From Norana najaformis (Eukaryota; Annelida; Clitellata; Crassiclitellata; Hormogastridae): a stretch of DNA of 64,000 nucleotides. The translations under genes were made by a program, and so were the position numbers. Positions 1 through 10,599 of the stretch are shown here, piece after piece. The DNA lies in NCBI GenBank assembly GCA_964023275.1, contig OZ029918.1:17109861-17173860 (forward strand). Direction: 5' to 3'. A model generated the notes under the pieces. The model did no database searches, was not told the origin of the DNA, and worked only from the letters and a program-made list of their open reading frames with translations. Each line of letters opens with the position of its first letter. Positions within the stretch are counted from its first letter, which is position 1.

Positions 1-1395
1 TGGATGAGCGAATGATTGATGATGGTGGCGTGATGGTGGCTATTTGCTCATATAACTCAGTATGAGCATCAGTTCCATTTGGCATCCTGCTTTTAAAGCA
101 TGTTAACATGTATCTGCTGTACACAGATGCCTTAATGTTTGGTATATAATAATTTGGACAATACGACCGATAGGATGACATTAAGAAATATTATAGAACT
201 ATTTATATGAAGCACTATATTTCAATTAAAATAAACCCATACAAAGCTATGTTAACTTACTTTCTTGTTTTAATTGCAGCACTCAACATAGGCTCATTTC
301 ATGTCAACTCAACCATTGGTCCCCAACTCACTGTCTCAGATTTTGTAATTTTAGACCAGCATGTAGATAAATATATACCATGAAGGTTTTGAGAGTTTCA
401 GACCTTAATACCTAGTAGTCCTGAGATATGAGGCTTTACAACACACCTGGGGCCATATGCACGACGTAGGAGTAAGTTACGCACTGAGCAGTGCCTACTC
501 AGGGAGTAACTGCTAATGGAGTAGCTGTTGGTGACAAGTGGTATGCATGACGCTGTAGTAGAGAACTGAATAGTTACTCGCCACATGCAGTGAGCGACGG
601 AATATTTCTCATGCAGAGTTCACATCTTTGACGTGTTTTGGCTACTAGCGCATATGCATAGATAGCTATAGAGGACATTAAGCTTCTTTGATAGGAAGAG
701 TTTACATAATTGTTGAGTGTTATTGTGTAAAAGTGGCTAGAATTGAGAGCGAAAAAAACTGCTGCTGATTGAAAATTTGAACAGTTGTTTTGATGTGCTA
801 TACTGCTTACCTTCTTTATACCCCACGGGCACTTACTTATTTACTCAGCACTGATTCGTGGAACCACTATCTGATTTTGCTCGTGGTACATGTGGAAGCA
901 GCCAACTCTGCACAAAGCAACTTTGAATGCTTTTCATTTACACTAAGTCTTCTTAGGGCAGCCCTTTGGGAGTTGTGATCTTAATTTCTGAACATAAGAT
1001 GCAAGTATGGCAGCAACCCATAAGCCTGACCAAGATGTGACCTCTCTCACTGCCGGCAAGCTTGGGTGAGGAACATGCCCACAAAGTCAGTTGCCGAGCA
1101 CATCTGAAACCTCTCTTTAGTTCTTTGGCAGGTTCCCATCTGAAGTGTTGATGCTTTATGCTAGACCTTCTTCTGGAATCTGCCAATTCTGCTTGGGCTT
1201 TTGGGGAATTTTCTTTCCAGATAACATAGGCAATGAAAATGGCAACATTATTCCCCACCAGAAAATGTACCCCCACTATTTTATTACCAAACCGGCCAAC
1301 CGGGTAATAGCATTCTGATTACCCAAGTCCACCCACCCATGTGAAAATTTTAGTTGTAAATGACACATGCATGGGTTTACCTGCGTGCTGTTCAC
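1..1395. other. No recognisable gene
   Basis: Only short, unconvincing reading frames occur here. No splice-flanked coding segment, transposase or reverse transcriptase motif was recognised. Two related short stretches in opposite orientation, near 450 and 645 (around CATATGCA), could be the edges of a small palindromic element, but the match is too short to call. Confidence 0.5.
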
Positions 1396-2105
1396 CTGAT
1401 CTATTCTGCTGAGCATACAGATTGGTCTGTTCAGCTAGCACATAAAAAAATTGTTATGTAAAAACAGTGTGAAGATGTGAAAAAAATGATGCACCATGGG
1501 CTGGTCTGCCACAGACACATGTAAATGGAACAGTTAGGGGTGAAACTGGAAAATCTGATACCTATTCAGTCCAGTCTATCTCGCCCGAGTCATTAGCATC
1601 GGATCCGTCCGACCCAGTTTCACCTTGCTCCGACAACACGTATCGGAAGCCATTTGTGAACTTGGTGTCGATGTCAGAATGTTCTTCAGCCAAAGTCACT
1701 TCATCTTCCATGCTGGTTGCACCAAACAGGTTTTCATTGTCAGATGAGTAGAAATTGTCATCATCTGATGCCAATTATTCATCAAACATTTGCCGAATTT
1801 CGCCATTGTTAAGGCCATGTCGCACTGCCATCTTGGGCTATTTAAAACTTGCGATTTAAATGTCCGATTCAATTGGTTGATTTTCATGTTTATGACCCAA
1901 TTCTAAAAATATCTTCCACTTATTTCTGTGCTTAATCATATTGTCTTAGCCTAAATGACGTTAGATTTCAAAAATATAACGTTTTCGATAGGCTGAGAGC
2001 CATATAATATGAATGCTAATTACCCTGAGTCATGCTCGGGGTTAACCATTTTTACGTAGAATTTTGGGCACAAGTAACACTCGGGATTAACGCTAAGGAG
2101 GTTAA
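1396..2105 (-). pseudogene. piggyBac-like transposase, N-terminal remnant (copy 1)
   Basis: On the minus strand a frame opens with ATG at 1836. It encodes a short basic start, then an acidic Asp/Glu/Ser-rich segment (1562-1774, including ASDDDNFYSSDNENLF) ending in a GEIDWTE-like motif. Acidic N-termini like this are typical of piggyBac transposases. An in-frame TAA about 17 codons in, and loss of frame after 1562, show that it is dead. Upstream, a TTAA at 2102-2105 followed on the minus strand by CCTCCTTAGCG could be the transposon end, since piggyBac elements insert at TTAA. A diverged copy lies at 15260-15770 in the same orientation. The catalytic domain is missing. The family call is an inference from the N-terminal composition and the TTAA. 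Confidence 0.5.
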
Positions 2106-3184
2106 GGGTGCTTTACAGTGTAAAATTTCGGCATGCCAAGAGTACAACAATAAATGATAAGTGGACGATGTACAAAATAAAAATCAAATGCTGATTCTAT
2201 AGTTAGACAGTAAACAGAAAATCTTAACTGTCAGTACACAGGATCTCAAAAGTCTCTTAAAAACAAAGATATTCTCGACTTCTTGGATGGCTACAGGAAG
2301 ACTATTCCAGGCACAGAAACAGAGGCAATTGAGACAAAGCAACAGAGACTCGTGTACGAGACTAAAGATGGATGCTCACAAAGAATGACACCCAGGCAGC
2401 TGACAGCAATAGCACAAACCCACAGACAGACATGAAAAAGCTAATGACAGACAGACAGAGACAGATAAGTGAATGAGACAGTAGAATCAAGAAATCTCCT
2501 GTAATCTGAACTCATATGATAAATCCAGCTTAAATCAGCTGATGAATGAGCCAGTGTATCCTGAAAATTTTCTGGTTTAATTGCATTTGAATTGAACTTT
2601 ATGAACGTTGTATATAATTATGTTAAAGGAAGGGTCAATGTAAATATGAACTGTAGATCATCTTTTGTAAATAACTCATGTGGAAATATAAACTTGGGTT
2701 CTGTGCTTGAATTTCGAGTAGGCCAGAAACAAACTTCGCAACATGTGGTATCAGTCAATTCTTGACCTACAGACATGAAGTAAACATTACTCTTTAGCAT
2801 TTTATCTCCTTTTCCAATCCATCCATCTACTTTTGAAACAAAGTGTTTGAGGTACCAACTGTTGCTCACATCTATACCCCCACCCATTTTTTTACTACTT
2901 TTTATGTTCAAGTCACTATGTACAAATATTTTCAGTGATAACTTATGTTGTGTGAGCAAATAAAATGTGCAGAAATTAATGTCAGACAAAACTTAGAAGA
3001 AATTTTGAAAATATTCTCCTAAATTAAGGAGATAACTCTTTTAATATTTAAACAGTGATGAAAATTGAAGGAAATATATGAAAATGCATGAAACATAGGA
3101 ATTCTGTACTTACCTTATGTTGGTCAGTTTTTGACATATGGACTTGAGGGTAACATTATTCTTTAGCATTTTATCTCCTCTTCC
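2106..3184. other. No recognised gene; short internal duplication
   Basis: A 123-codon minus-strand frame (2618-2989) has no family I recognise and no clear splice signals, so it is not called as a gene. A segment of about 60 bp near 2765-2828 recurs, diverged, at 3128-3187 and ends exactly at the left edge of the Polinton. The shared core contains CTTTAGCATTTTATCTCC. The stretch 2270-2420 resembles LINE or SINE 3' sequence seen near 31300, but too weakly to assign. Confidence 0.4.
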
Positions 3185-3189
3185 AATTT

Positions 3190-3330
3190 AGTAGATGCAA
3201 ACTAGTGGTTTTGGGCTGCTTGGGATGAGGTTTAGGGCCACTTGGTGGTTGAGCCCTCCCACTAGGCTGAACCCAAACTTGCAGCTGCCAGGCAGGTAGA
3301 GCATCGGGAACCATGGGAGATGACCCATCA
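3190..3330 (+). repeat. Polinton terminal inverted repeat, left
   Basis: Begins AGTAGATGCAAACTAGTGG and aligns with the reverse complement of 14572-14706. Shared islands include GGGCCACTT, TGAGCCCTC, CCCAAAC and GGGAGATG. Identity is roughly 70-75% by eye, with a few small indels. Confidence 0.85.
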
Positions 3331-3459
3331 CACCGCCGGCCCAACTCTCATCAGATATGCTAGTTGAATTTACCAGCTGGAGGGGCATACCTCAGGCATA
3401 ATCGAAGGGCATAGATGTGTGACCACTCCATGGCGCCTGGTAGAACATCAGACAGACCT

Positions 3460-4045
3460 GTCATCCTGGATGTCGAGTTCGGTACTGGCAAATCTACCAT
3501 CATTGGTGCCCTAGTGGAAGAGCTGCACCGCTGAGGGTGCAAGTTCTGTGTTGTCCCAGAGCCTGTGGACCAGTAGGTGGAAGTGGGGGCCCTGCAGGCA
3601 CTTTACGCAGATTCAGCTAGGATGACCTATGCCTTTCAAGCCTACACACTCATGACCCAAGTGCAAGAGTCCATAAAGGCAGTAGAAAAGATGCCCAACG
3701 CCGAAGTCATTATAAAAGAACTCAGTCCCCTCACTGATCGCTACATATTTGTGGAGCTTTGGCAGGAGCCAGTGGACCCTATACAAATGGCAATGTATGA
3801 AACCTGGGTACGGCTATTGCCTGGCTGAATGTGGCCCAAGGAAGGTGCCCAAAGGACAGTTGGTGTACCTTAAGCCATCTCTGCAGTGCTGCATGCTGCA
3901 GGTTAAAAATCAGGCCCAGGATGGCAAGGTCGCTGATGTGGTGATTGCAACGCAACTTGATGGCATTACACTGCCCTACCACCAGCAGCTGCATACCACC
4001 AGCAGCTGCATACCACACAAGAGGCTTATCTGCAGGGATTGTAAT
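3460..4045 (+). pseudogene. Deoxynucleoside kinase-like gene of the Polinton
   Basis: Translated in pieces, the plus strand shows the signature of the dNK/thymidine kinase 2 fold in the right order. There is a P-loop (GTGKST, near 3488-3505), then VPEPVD (near 3556), an aromatic-rich helix with YAFQAYTLM, a DRYIFVE segment (near 3737) corresponding to the family's ERS/RYxFVE region, an MAMYETW segment, and a lid-like region VYLKPS...CMLQVK followed by a YHQQLH motif (near 3977). Enzymes of this family phosphorylate deoxynucleosides for dNTP salvage. Stops near 3533 and 3573 and at least two frameshifts kill the gene. A short duplication near 3979-4015 (CCAGCAGCTGCATACCA twice) disrupts the end. 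It is transcribed opposite to the capsid and polymerase remnants. Confidence 0.7.
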
Positions 4046-4047
4046 GA

Positions 4048-4356
4048 AGCAGTTTCCAAGTATTGCAGAGCCCCCTTTTGACCACGAAAGGGATGTCTAT
4101 GTGATTGAAGGCAGGCTTGTGGATGGCTACTTCAGTGAAGGTCCCGCACGGGGCGAGGATGCTGCTGCCATTGCGAGTTTTGTGCTGGACAGCTAGTCTG
4201 GCTGCCGCTATGCTGGGTGGATAGATTTTCTCGTGGATGAGCCCTGCCACAAAAAGCTCTTTGAAGCTAATTGGGTGGGGTTCGGGATGACAGTAAGGGG
4301 TGCAGTGCCAGACCAGCAGTTCATGGTGATGGAGACTCTGAAGTGGCGAGCTTCTT
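4048..4356 (+). pseudogene. Unassigned Polinton gene downstream of the kinase
   Basis: A frame of about 100 codons continues through a single TAG at 4194-4196 and ends at a stop near 4356. It contains DHERDVYVIEGRLVDGYF, then, past the stop, CRYAGWIDFLVDEPCHKKLF and a C-terminus MVMETLKWRAS. That it reads cleanly on both sides of one stop suggests a real former gene rather than chance. I do not recognise the family. It follows the kinase remnant on the same strand in another frame, so it may be a separate small gene or a C-terminal extension. Confidence 0.45.
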
Positions 4357-4394
4357 GATGTGTGTTGATGTGATGTTCTTGGTGTGGGCTTGCT

Positions 4395-4873
4395 CACAAC
4401 CTCGCTTGATCAGCTCGTTTTTTGTCTCGATATAAGTGGTACCAGCAGTTCCTATGGACTTACACTGGATCTTGTCCTTCATGGCGCAGTACTTTTCAGA
4501 TCAGCTTATACTCTTCGTCGGTTATCGTGATGTCTTCTAGCGCTTTTGAAACGTGGCTGTGGATAGTGTTGAGCTTGCTGCTGGCCAGTATGCGGACAGC
4601 ATCAAGTTTCGCTGTCTTGGCCGTGCACTTGTGGCTGCAGGTGACGCCAGCAACTTCGAGCACGCCAGCCACCACAGTAGCACCCTCAAGGACCAGGCCA
4701 GGTAACGAATCCAACTCCCATTGCCAGCATAGCATCACCTCCAAAGCCCATCCTGAGGTTGACAGTTGATAGAGCAGCACACATGCCATCAAGTGCGTTC
4801 GTAGCCCTGTGGTACTTCTTGTGTAGATGGCTGCAGGCCTCCACTTCTGATAGCAGAAAGGCCTTGAGCTCAC
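4395..4873 (-). pseudogene. Small hydrophobic Polinton-type protein
   Basis: The minus strand encodes a hydrophobic stretch rich in Val, Leu, Ala and Gly (LPGLVLEGATVVAGVLEVAG, near 4655-4715). A charged helical segment follows, containing LDAVRILASSKLNTI, HVSKALED and DEEYKLI (4496-4610). After a frameshift the reading resumes with KYCAMKDKIQ (near 4470). A membrane-like segment followed by a conserved acidic helix recurs in Polintons and adintoviruses, but its role is not established; a small virion or membrane-active protein would fit. The gene is broken at its C-terminal part. The family assignment is from memory of the pattern. Confidence 0.5.
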
Positions 4874-5462
4874 AAATTTTCTGCAGTCAAAATGTATACG
4901 GTGTTGTCTCTATAGGTGGATATAGTGACATGGCTGCAGCTTTTCTGCCAGAAGTGTTGCATTCGCAATGAATGATGCACCCACTGCCCTTCGTCTTACA
5001 ACAACTTGAATGATACTTTGGAAATCTAGATAAATTATATGCAAAAGTCAGTATACCCAACGGAAAGATGCACAGCATGATTGGTAGTTTCACTACGCAG
5101 AACGATCAGAATGATTCTCATAGCTGCCGCTTCATTGACATTCCCTGCCAATGTGAGCTCCCTGAGCCTAGAAAGATCCTGTCTTGCTCCTCCTCATGTT
5201 GGCGATTATAAATAGTGAGCCAAGCCTCGGTCTGATCCAGTGGTCATGATGCCATTCCTTCTGGGGACTTCAAATGACCCATGTAAACGTTGTGCATGTT
5301 AATTCTGTCATCAATGCATTGTTTTGTTGCCACTTCACATGGATTCTCTGGGTGCCACTGTTCTGTTAGCCGGTCGCATCTCCACTGCCGCAGTAGTAGT
5401 AGTAGTTCCACAGTTTAACGACAGCTTATGGCATCAAAGGCCGTTGCCGTCGCCCTCCTCCT
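4874..5462. other. Polinton interior without a recognisable gene
   Basis: Short minus-strand frames (for example 4887-5093) may be the N-terminal part of the neighbouring hydrophobic protein gene, but carry no motif I can name. Nothing could be supported in 5100-5460, apart from a GTAGTAGTAGTAGT run near 5394. Confidence 0.4.
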
Positions 5463-6617
5463 TTATCCAGACTTGGGACTGGCACTACCCCAAACAAGGC
5501 AGTGGCGGAGTATCTCACTGCTGTGGTAGGATGTGAACCCATTGGTGTCCCATGCGAATTGACAGAAGGCCGAGTTGTCTGCCCTACATATGTGTATGCC
5601 AGGCCTGAGCGCAGCCACAGATGTGCGCTCAGTGAATGGAATCACAGACAGGATACCACCGAGCTTTATATTGATCACAGGGGCCCCAGAAGCCACACTG
5701 ATGGTAAGCTGAGGCATAACAAGAGCATTTGACATGATGTCGCCGGGCCTGAAGACGCGCAGAGCATCCCAGTTGTCCACATACAGCTTGTTGGTTAAGT
5801 ACATCAGCTCCACGGACATTGTGCTAGTGTTTTTGTGACATTGGCAACCATGGTGTCGACATCCTTTGTCGCCGCATCCTGAGCAATTGCAGGGTCTTGC
5901 AGCGCTGTCAGCCGTAAGTTTGCCACTGCACACACAGCGACGGCCATTTTTCCATCAGCACAATAGATTGTGAACCTGTTGGCATAGCATGTGAGTTGGC
6001 AGTGGGCCCGCTTTGTCTGCCCTGGATATCCATATGCCATAATTCAGCACAGGTGCGAACGAGGTACCGCCAAGCTTCATATCGATCTCAGGCCCTCAGT
6101 TTCTATCAACACCGATGGCGAGCTGAGGCGTAATGAGAGTGCCAGTCATTGTGTCGCCCATCCTGAGGATGCTCAAGGCATCCCTGATGTCCACATACTC
6201 TTTGTTGGTCAAGTACGATGGCCCACGGGCATTGAGCTACTTTTCATTTAGGGCGCCAGTAACAACCTGCACCATTTAAGACCGCACAGTCTCAACATAG
6301 TTCTTCGTCACTGCATCCTGATCATTTGCAGGGTCTGTCTGCATTTTGGTGCACTTCAGCTCTGCGCCGGCAGCTGACCCCTTCTTTTTCATAATGTGGG
6401 CAGTCTGATGCTTTGTCAGCCCAAGTTTGTCCTCACCATGAAGCTGACCATAGGTAAGCTGGATCATGACCCCAGTGCCATTGCGGGCTGCCTTAGCCAG
6501 TGTTTTCTTTTGCCCTTCATCTATCAAAAGGCCGAATGCAATATACTCAGTTGCGTTCTTAGCAGATTCCATTTTGGACGAATTGAAAGGGCGCTTTTTT
6601 AATTGTGTGACTGTCAT
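5463..6617 (-). pseudogene. Polinton structural protein: LTKxQ domain plus fibre-like repeats
   Basis: The frame starts at ATG 6617 on the minus strand. Its first 90 residues are basic and contain a Polinton-type segment (NGTGVMIQLTYGQL, then LTKHQTAHI). It runs in frame into DPANDQDAVTKNYVE, which resembles the short repeats of phage and viral tail fibres. The downstream part is a tandem duplication of about 410-440 bp: DPAIAQDAATKDVD recurs near 5870-5925, and LTNKxYVDxxDAL occurs near 5750-5805 and again near 6165-6215, each followed by an MPQL/TPQL...KLGG segment. Stops and frameshifts interrupt both blocks. A role as a fibre or other virion surface protein is inferred from the repeat style and the neighbouring capsid gene. 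Confidence 0.55.
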
Positions 6618-7150
6618 TGCTGGTAGACGGCATTGAATTTTCTGTTGTCAGATTCAAGATACAGGAGATGGTCGCTGAACAAGAATGCGAAGGCCATCGT
6701 ATTAGCCAGCACCACAGCATCGAAGTCAACCTTGATTTGGATGACTTGTACAGAGGTTTTCAGATGCTTGGTTTGCCTGCACACATCCAGAACAAAGACT
6801 GGGAGGAAGTCAACGCAGTCGATGGGTGTCATTTGGTTTGATGATTTGTGCATGTGTATGCCATAGAACTCCTCCTTGAAGTCAGATAGAGCTTTGTATG
6901 TGCGAGAGGTCCTTAGCTATATGAAGTCCAAATTCATGTCAATGGCAGGGAAGCAGTTGCTGTTCAGCATGGCATAGATATTGCAGATTTGTGCGTGGTT
7001 GAATGCGGGGTTCTCCTGCTGGATCGCAGCTTTGCCTGTCTGAAAGGCGACCAGAATCCAGCTTGGTTTTTCAGTGCAAGATTTTATGCTCAGCCTCCAT
7101 GTACACATTACATAATCGGTTCTGAATTCTTGGAAAACTCTGCAGTTTAG
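6614..7150 (-). pseudogene. Double-jelly-roll capsid protein, C-terminal half
   Basis: Read on the minus strand from 7150, the frame shows CTWRLSIKSCTEKPSWILVA near 7045-7100. NIYAMLNS and a PAIDMNLDF-like segment follow near 6920-6970, and after a frameshift come FLPVFVLDVCRQ and FDAVVLANTMAFAFL (6614-6853). This order matches the double-jelly-roll capsid-like proteins of Polintons and adintoviruses, which build the icosahedral shell. The N-terminal half lies 4.5 kb away at 11655-12000, separated by a LINE and a 1-kb repeat. The gene end overlaps by a few bases the start of the fibre-repeat gene. Confidence 0.65.
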
Positions 7151-7189
7151 TAAATTTTATCAACTTTCGGACATCTTATGAGTCGAGAT

Positions 7190-10100
7190 TTGTCTAAGGT
7201 GTGCCATGTCTACAAGGCCGTCTATGGTGTCCAGCGCTGAAGTGTTGAGGCGATTGGCCTGTGGTGGCCAGTCAGTTGTACGTTCACTGAGGAAGACGTT
7301 GTTCTCATTGTGTATATGGCGGCCGCGCTCGCAACGAATTAGCCAGTCAGTACCATCCATACAAGTGACGGACGATGGCACCAAATCAAATTTAGGGTTT
7401 CGTATGGGAATGTGGAATGTCAGGAGCGTTGGAAGTAAATCGACTTCCATAGTGGATGCCATCACTGACTACTGCCTCGACATCATAATTGCTGTTGAAA
7501 CCTGGCATCAGTCTTCGTCTGAAGTCGCGCTGTTGAGATCGGCGCCATCGGGGTTCCATATCGTCGAACAGTCACGCTGTGAGTCGGGGTCTTCTTCGCA
7601 ACGTCGTGCAGGCGGTGGGCTGGCAATTTTCCATCGGGCGAATTTGCGAGCGAGGTTAATTGAGCTCGCAGTGACCTTTAACACCTTTGAGGTCCTGCTT
7701 TGCTCATTTTCCACATTACGTGGACCTCTGACAATCGCTGCCATCTATCGACTGGGATCTCAACAGCCATCCGAGTCCTTCATTCAGGAGTTTACTCTCC
7801 TGTTGGAACACCTAGCCACTTTCAACTCGCAACTGGTTATAACGGGTGATGTTAACATCCATATGGAGGATTTGAACTGTCCCTGGGCTGACCAGTTTCG
7901 GACTGTGTCAGCAGGTTAAAGAGCCTACGCACATACACGGCGGCTGCCTTGATCTATTTATCAGCCGTGAGGACTGCGAGCCGGTTTCAGTCGCAATGGT
8001 ACCTCCGTCTATCTCTGACCATAGCCTTGTCATCTTCAGAGTTCCATATTTTCACTCATCGCCACTGGTCACTGAGACTAACATCAGGGGATGGAAATCG
8101 TTAGATAGAGATGCTTTTAGTCGTCGCCTTCTTGACAGTGACTTGCTTGGAATGACTGCTGATACGGATACCACCTCGGCTGATTTATGCGACCTCTACG
8201 ATTCCACCCTGCGTTCCATTATTGATGATATTCTACCTCTCCGACCAGTCCGCATCAGGGTTAGTCCTCTTACACCTTGGTTTGACTCTGAATGTCGAGC
8301 GATGCGGCGAACGGTTAGACGAGCTGAGCAGTTTTATCGGAGGACCAGGTTGGACAGTGATCGACAGGAATGGATAAAGCTTCTGCGGCAAAAACACAGC
8401 TTCTTTCAGGAAAAGGAACGGTGTTACTGGGAGAACATGATTGCTCGAGACTCTAAGGACAGTAGGCGATTATGGAAAAGTCTTTCAGTGATCCTTGGTC
8501 GCTCACAGAGCTCACAGAAGCCATAGTTTTCTCCTGAGGACTTCCTTCGTCATCTCCTAAAGAAAGTCTCATCTGTCCGCCGTGACACCGAAGGCTCACC
8601 TGCTCCTACGTATTCAACAACAGTCCATCAATTTGAAAGGTTCGACCTGGTGACCGAGTCGCAATTAAGGAACACTATTCTGTCTATGCCACTGAAATCA
8701 AGCACGCTCGATCCCATTCCGACGTTTCTCCTCTACGAGCTTATCGACATCCTGCTGCCTTTTCTGGTGCGGCTCTCTAATGCGTCGCTCATGGAGGGAG
8801 TATTACCAGCCAGTCAGAAGCGTGCAGTCATACGGCCAACACTGAAGAAGGCGGGCATGGGCCCTGAAGATATAAACAACTACAGGCCGGTATCAAATCT
8901 CAGCTTCTTATCCAAGATGATTGAGAAAGTTGTTGCTGGACAGATGTTGCACTATCTTGAAGCGGCTGACCGTATGCCGAAGCTCCAATCCGGATTCAGA
9001 AGGGGTCATTCCACCAAGACAGTTCTCTTGCGGCTGATTTCCGATTTCTACGATTCCATGGACTCTGGTCACTTGACACTGCTCGCTCTTCTCGACGTAA
9101 GTGCCGCCTTTGACACGGTTGATCATGACATACTATCGACACGTCTTAATGTATCGTATGGATTCGTTGACCAGTCGGTGAAATGGCTTCGATCGTTTCT
9201 TGATGAGCAGATGATGATGGTAGCTATTGAGTCAGCCTGCTCAGACTGGGTCCCAGTCTCTTTCGGCGTTCCTCAGGGTTCGGTCCTTGGGCCGCTCCTT
9301 TACATTCTTTATACAGCAGATCTGACTCGTATCATTACTACACGTGGCGCCCTTGTTCATCAATATGCTGACGATGTCCAGCTTTATTCCAGCTGTCGTC
9401 CTGCTGATTCTCTCGCCTGCCTTACGTCGGTGCTGGGAACTGTGACAGACGTACAGGTGTGGATGTCATCGAATCGCCTTCGGCTTAACCCATCCAAAAC
9501 ACAATTTTTGTGGATCGGTACTCGTCAAGCTTGGGCCAAAATCAACCAACTGGAGCTACTCTCATCATTTCCGGGCTGGTCGCCCCAACAGCTGGTTCGT
9601 GACCTGGGAGTGCTTATAGACTGTGAGCTGTCCATGGCTGACCACGTCGATTCGTTGTGCAGGTCGTGCTACTATCAGCTGCGTCAAATTCTATCAATAC
9701 GGCGTAATCTATCGTTCAGCACTGCAACAGCATTACTTCACTCCTTCGTCCTGATGCGGCTGGACTATTGCAACTCTGTCTTCGCAGGTTTGCCAAAATT
9801 CCGTCTTCGTCAGCTCCAGTCCGTCCTGAACTGTGCCGCCCGTCTAGTCGCTAATCTACTGAAATTTTCCCATATATCAGTTTATATGAGAGATACTCTG
9901 CGCTGGCTACCAATTGAAGAAAGAATCAAATTCAAGATCCTGCTCTTTGGTCGGGCCTCGTTGGCTGGCTATGCTCCTGAATACATACGAGAGTTGTTCG
10001 TGCCGGTCGGTGCCCATCCGGGTCGTCAGTCGCTTCACTCTTCATCCCGAGGAGATTTACAGGTTCCTCGCTGTGGTACATCAGCACGACAACACCGTGC

Positions 10101-10298
10101 ATTGTTTTGCATGGGTCCTTCCCTGTGGAATAGTCTTCCTATAAACATTCGTTCTATTTCTGTGAATTTGTCCCAAGAAACATTCTCTTCGTTAGTCAAG
10201 ACTTACTTGTTTAAATTAACTGGGCAGCCATGTTCACAGCGCTTTTGAGAGGTTCTTAAAATGCACTATATAAAAGATTAGATACATACATACATACA
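7190..10298 (+). mobile_element. Near-complete CR1/L2-like LINE inside the Polinton capsid gene
   Basis: The insertion encodes endonuclease and reverse transcriptase. It ends after GCACTATATAAAAGATTAG in an (ATAC)n tail at 10282-10298; microsatellite tails are usual for the CR1/L2 group. The 5' boundary is uncertain, between about 7150 and 7206, where the minus-strand capsid frame stops making sense. It is the most intact retroelement in the window, so it probably arrived later than the Polinton. Confidence 0.8.
7206..10248 (+). pseudogene. LINE ORF2: apurinic endonuclease and reverse transcriptase
   Basis: The endonuclease starts near 7400 (MGMWNVRSVGS), with GDVNIHMED near 7845 and the catalytic SDHSLV near 8014. 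The reverse transcriptase shows NNYRPVSNLSFLSK (near 8875), LLDVSAAFDTVDHD (motif A, near 9090), GVPQGSVLGP (motif B, near 9268), QYADDVQLY (motif C with catalytic Asp pair, near 9363) and RLNPSKTQFLW. The C-terminus includes SLWNSLP. No RNase H is seen. Only two lesions were found: a frameshift near 7908 and a TAG at 8524-8526. The two downstream frames are in the same phase, so the TAG is a simple nonsense change. Target-primed reverse transcription is the expected mechanism. Confidence 0.85.
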
Positions 10299-10599
10299 TG
10301 AGAAGGTCATTGCTTGTGGTACTGCGATGTTGTTGCTCTGCAGCATGGAATGCCACAGTGTGGCGCTTTCTACTCTTTGTATCCTTGGTGATGCAAAGAT
10401 GCTATATAAATAGCTACAAATGCTTGAGTAGCGCCATGCTACAACATAGATCTCATATTGATTGCATATAACTCAAGCATCTGTCCATTGATATGACTAA
10501 TCTAATATTTAGACTCATTCATAGACAGTCACAGAGTTAGGTTTTGATTACATATATTATCAAGTAATTTGTCATAAATGTCCATGACAACTATGCAGT

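Noticed and set aside
440..660. Harbinger-like MITE with CATATGCA ends
   Set aside because: The inverted match is only about 10 bp with no clear 3-bp target duplication.
2618..2989. 123-codon minus-strand frame as a host exon
   Set aside because: No recognisable family and no convincing flanking splice sites; left unassigned.
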